From Paulinella micropora (Eukaryota; Cercozoa; Imbricatea; Euglyphida), in the NCBI GenBank assembly GCA_009731375.1, contig BJOX01000117.1:71960-97891 (forward strand): DNA of 25,932 nucleotides, written 5' to 3'. Below, piece by piece: positions 24,981 through 25,932 of the stretch. A program made the translations under genes and the position numbers. A model generated the notes under the pieces. That model worked only from the letters and a program-made list of their open reading frames with translations, was not told the origin of the DNA and made no database searches. Within the stretch, counting starts at the first letter, position 1. The number at the start of each line of letters is the position of its first letter.

Positions 24981-25189
24981 TTCCCCTTCGAAAGGGTACG
25001 TTGAATTGCCGGAGGTGCCGCAAAGGGCGCCTGGTGGCAAAAACCTCAATTTTCAGGTGTGGGTGCCACCCGCGACCAGAACGGTTACGTACAATCACAG
25101 GGCTGGGGTTCCCGGGGGGAAGGCCCTCGGACCCCCCTGCCCCGTCGACAGCGTACGTTCACTTGCCGGAGGCACCGGCAAGTACTGCC
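24981..25189. repeat. GC-rich spacer with a diverged internal duplication
   Basis: Two segments near 25007 and 25151 share TACGTT and TTGCCGGAGG, about 144 bp apart, each followed by a CAAAAA-rich stretch and CAGGT. The second leads directly into the satellite. No gene is recognised in the several short frames. Confidence 0.55.
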
Positions 25190-25900
25190 AAAAAACAAGA
25201 AAATTTGGCATTCAGGTCACTCCTCTAACGCAAATATTTGCGTGAATTCCAAAAAAATTATATCAGCATCAAGATCGACTCTGGGGCTGACCACCCTGCC
25301 AATATGAGCTCCAACTCCTCGTTCCCACAAACCATGATTTATTCCGATGGGGGTGCAAAAAAAGGCTAAAAAAACCAGGAATTTTGGCATTCAGGACACT
25401 CCCTAACGCAAATATTTGCGTGACTTCCAAAGAAATTATATCAACATCAAGATCGAGTCTGGGGCTAGCCACCCTGTCAATATGAGCTCCCAACTCCACC
25501 TTGTTCACACAAACCATGATTTATTCCGATTGGGGTGCGAAAAAAAACAAAGAATTTTGGCATTCAGGACACTGCCCTAACGCAAATATTTGCGTGAATT
25601 CCAAAAAAACTATATCAGCATCAAGATCGTGTCTGGTTCTAACCACCCTGCAAATATGAGCTCCGAACTCCTCCTCGTTTCCACAAACCATGATTTATTC
25701 CGACAGGGGTGCAAAAAAGGGCCAAAAAACATGGAATTTTGGCATTCAGGACACTGCCCTAACGCAAATATTTGCGTGAATTCTATAAAAATCATATCAG
25801 CATCAAGATCGAGTCTGGGGCTAACCACCCTGCAAATATGAGCTCCCAACTCCTCCTCGTTCCCACACACCATGATTTATTCCGACAGGGGTGCGAAAAT
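25190..25900 (+). repeat. Satellite array, four monomers of about 178 bp
   Basis: Equivalent points (GGCATTCAGG) fall at 25207, 25386, 25559 and 25741, giving monomers of 179, 173 and 182 bp, about 90% alike by eye. Every monomer contains ACGCAAATATTTGCGT, a perfect 16-bp palindrome, at 25229, 25407, 25581 and 25763, unchanged in all four. Other shared motifs are ATCAGCATCAAGATCG and ACCATGATTTATTCCGA. The array stops at a G run (25902-25914). Minus-strand frames of 82-87 codons are by-products, since monomer lengths do not keep frame. Confidence 0.95.
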
Positions 25901-25932
25901 GCGGGGGGGGGGGGGACACAATTTTCATTTTT

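Noticed and set aside
25269-25873. 82- and 87-codon minus-strand frames in the satellite
   Set aside because: They cross monomers whose lengths do not conserve frame, and the peptide has no known match. Satellite by-product.

Overview
This is eukaryotic nuclear DNA. The one recognisable gene is interrupted by GT-AG introns, there are retroposons with simple-repeat tails (one with a tRNA-like head), and most of the window is microsatellite. No bacterial gene organisation is present. The host cannot be named from this sequence: a protist, an alga or a marine invertebrate would all fit. Five N-gaps (1417-1581, 6332-7129, 10962-10971, 12997-13137, 24840-24945) all sit in or beside simple repeats, so array lengths near them are unreliable.

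Layout. 1-5430: GTAA/GTAT/CATA, CTA, GA/GAAAA, GATA, CATA and GTT arrays, repeatedly interrupted by short non-repetitive anchors. 5468-7310: a tRNA-headed SINE inside AAT arrays, then a long CTAT array and the largest gap. 7312-9320: AAT-type arrays and a five-copy anchor/GATA/GA unit. 9320-15890: hexanucleotide, TAG, ATT, TA, GTAT, GAAA, GAA and GGA arrays, including about 3 kb of strongly strand-biased purine tract, with more anchors. 15890-18972: the only stretch of ordinary complexity, holding the 3' part of a leucine-rich-repeat gene built from one-repeat-per-exon units, plus two decayed relics of the same exon. 19392-20775: about 30 short palindromes sharing the arms GTAGTGA/TCACTAC. 20797-21032: a small element with long inverted ends. 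21549-23757: a seven-copy 53-bp anchor with TA arrays, a two-copy module, a 52-bp minisatellite and a related degenerate repeat. 23798-24839: AAT arrays carrying retroposon 3' ends. 24981-25900: GC-rich spacer, then a satellite of about 178 bp that contains a perfect 16-bp palindrome.

The recurring theme is serial duplication of a short anchor (about 30-100 bp) together with an adjoining microsatellite. At least nine unrelated anchors do this here. Retroposon 3' ends lie directly against AAT arrays at four places, which suggests one source of those arrays. Long open frames through the repeats are by-products of triplet repeats and are not genes.
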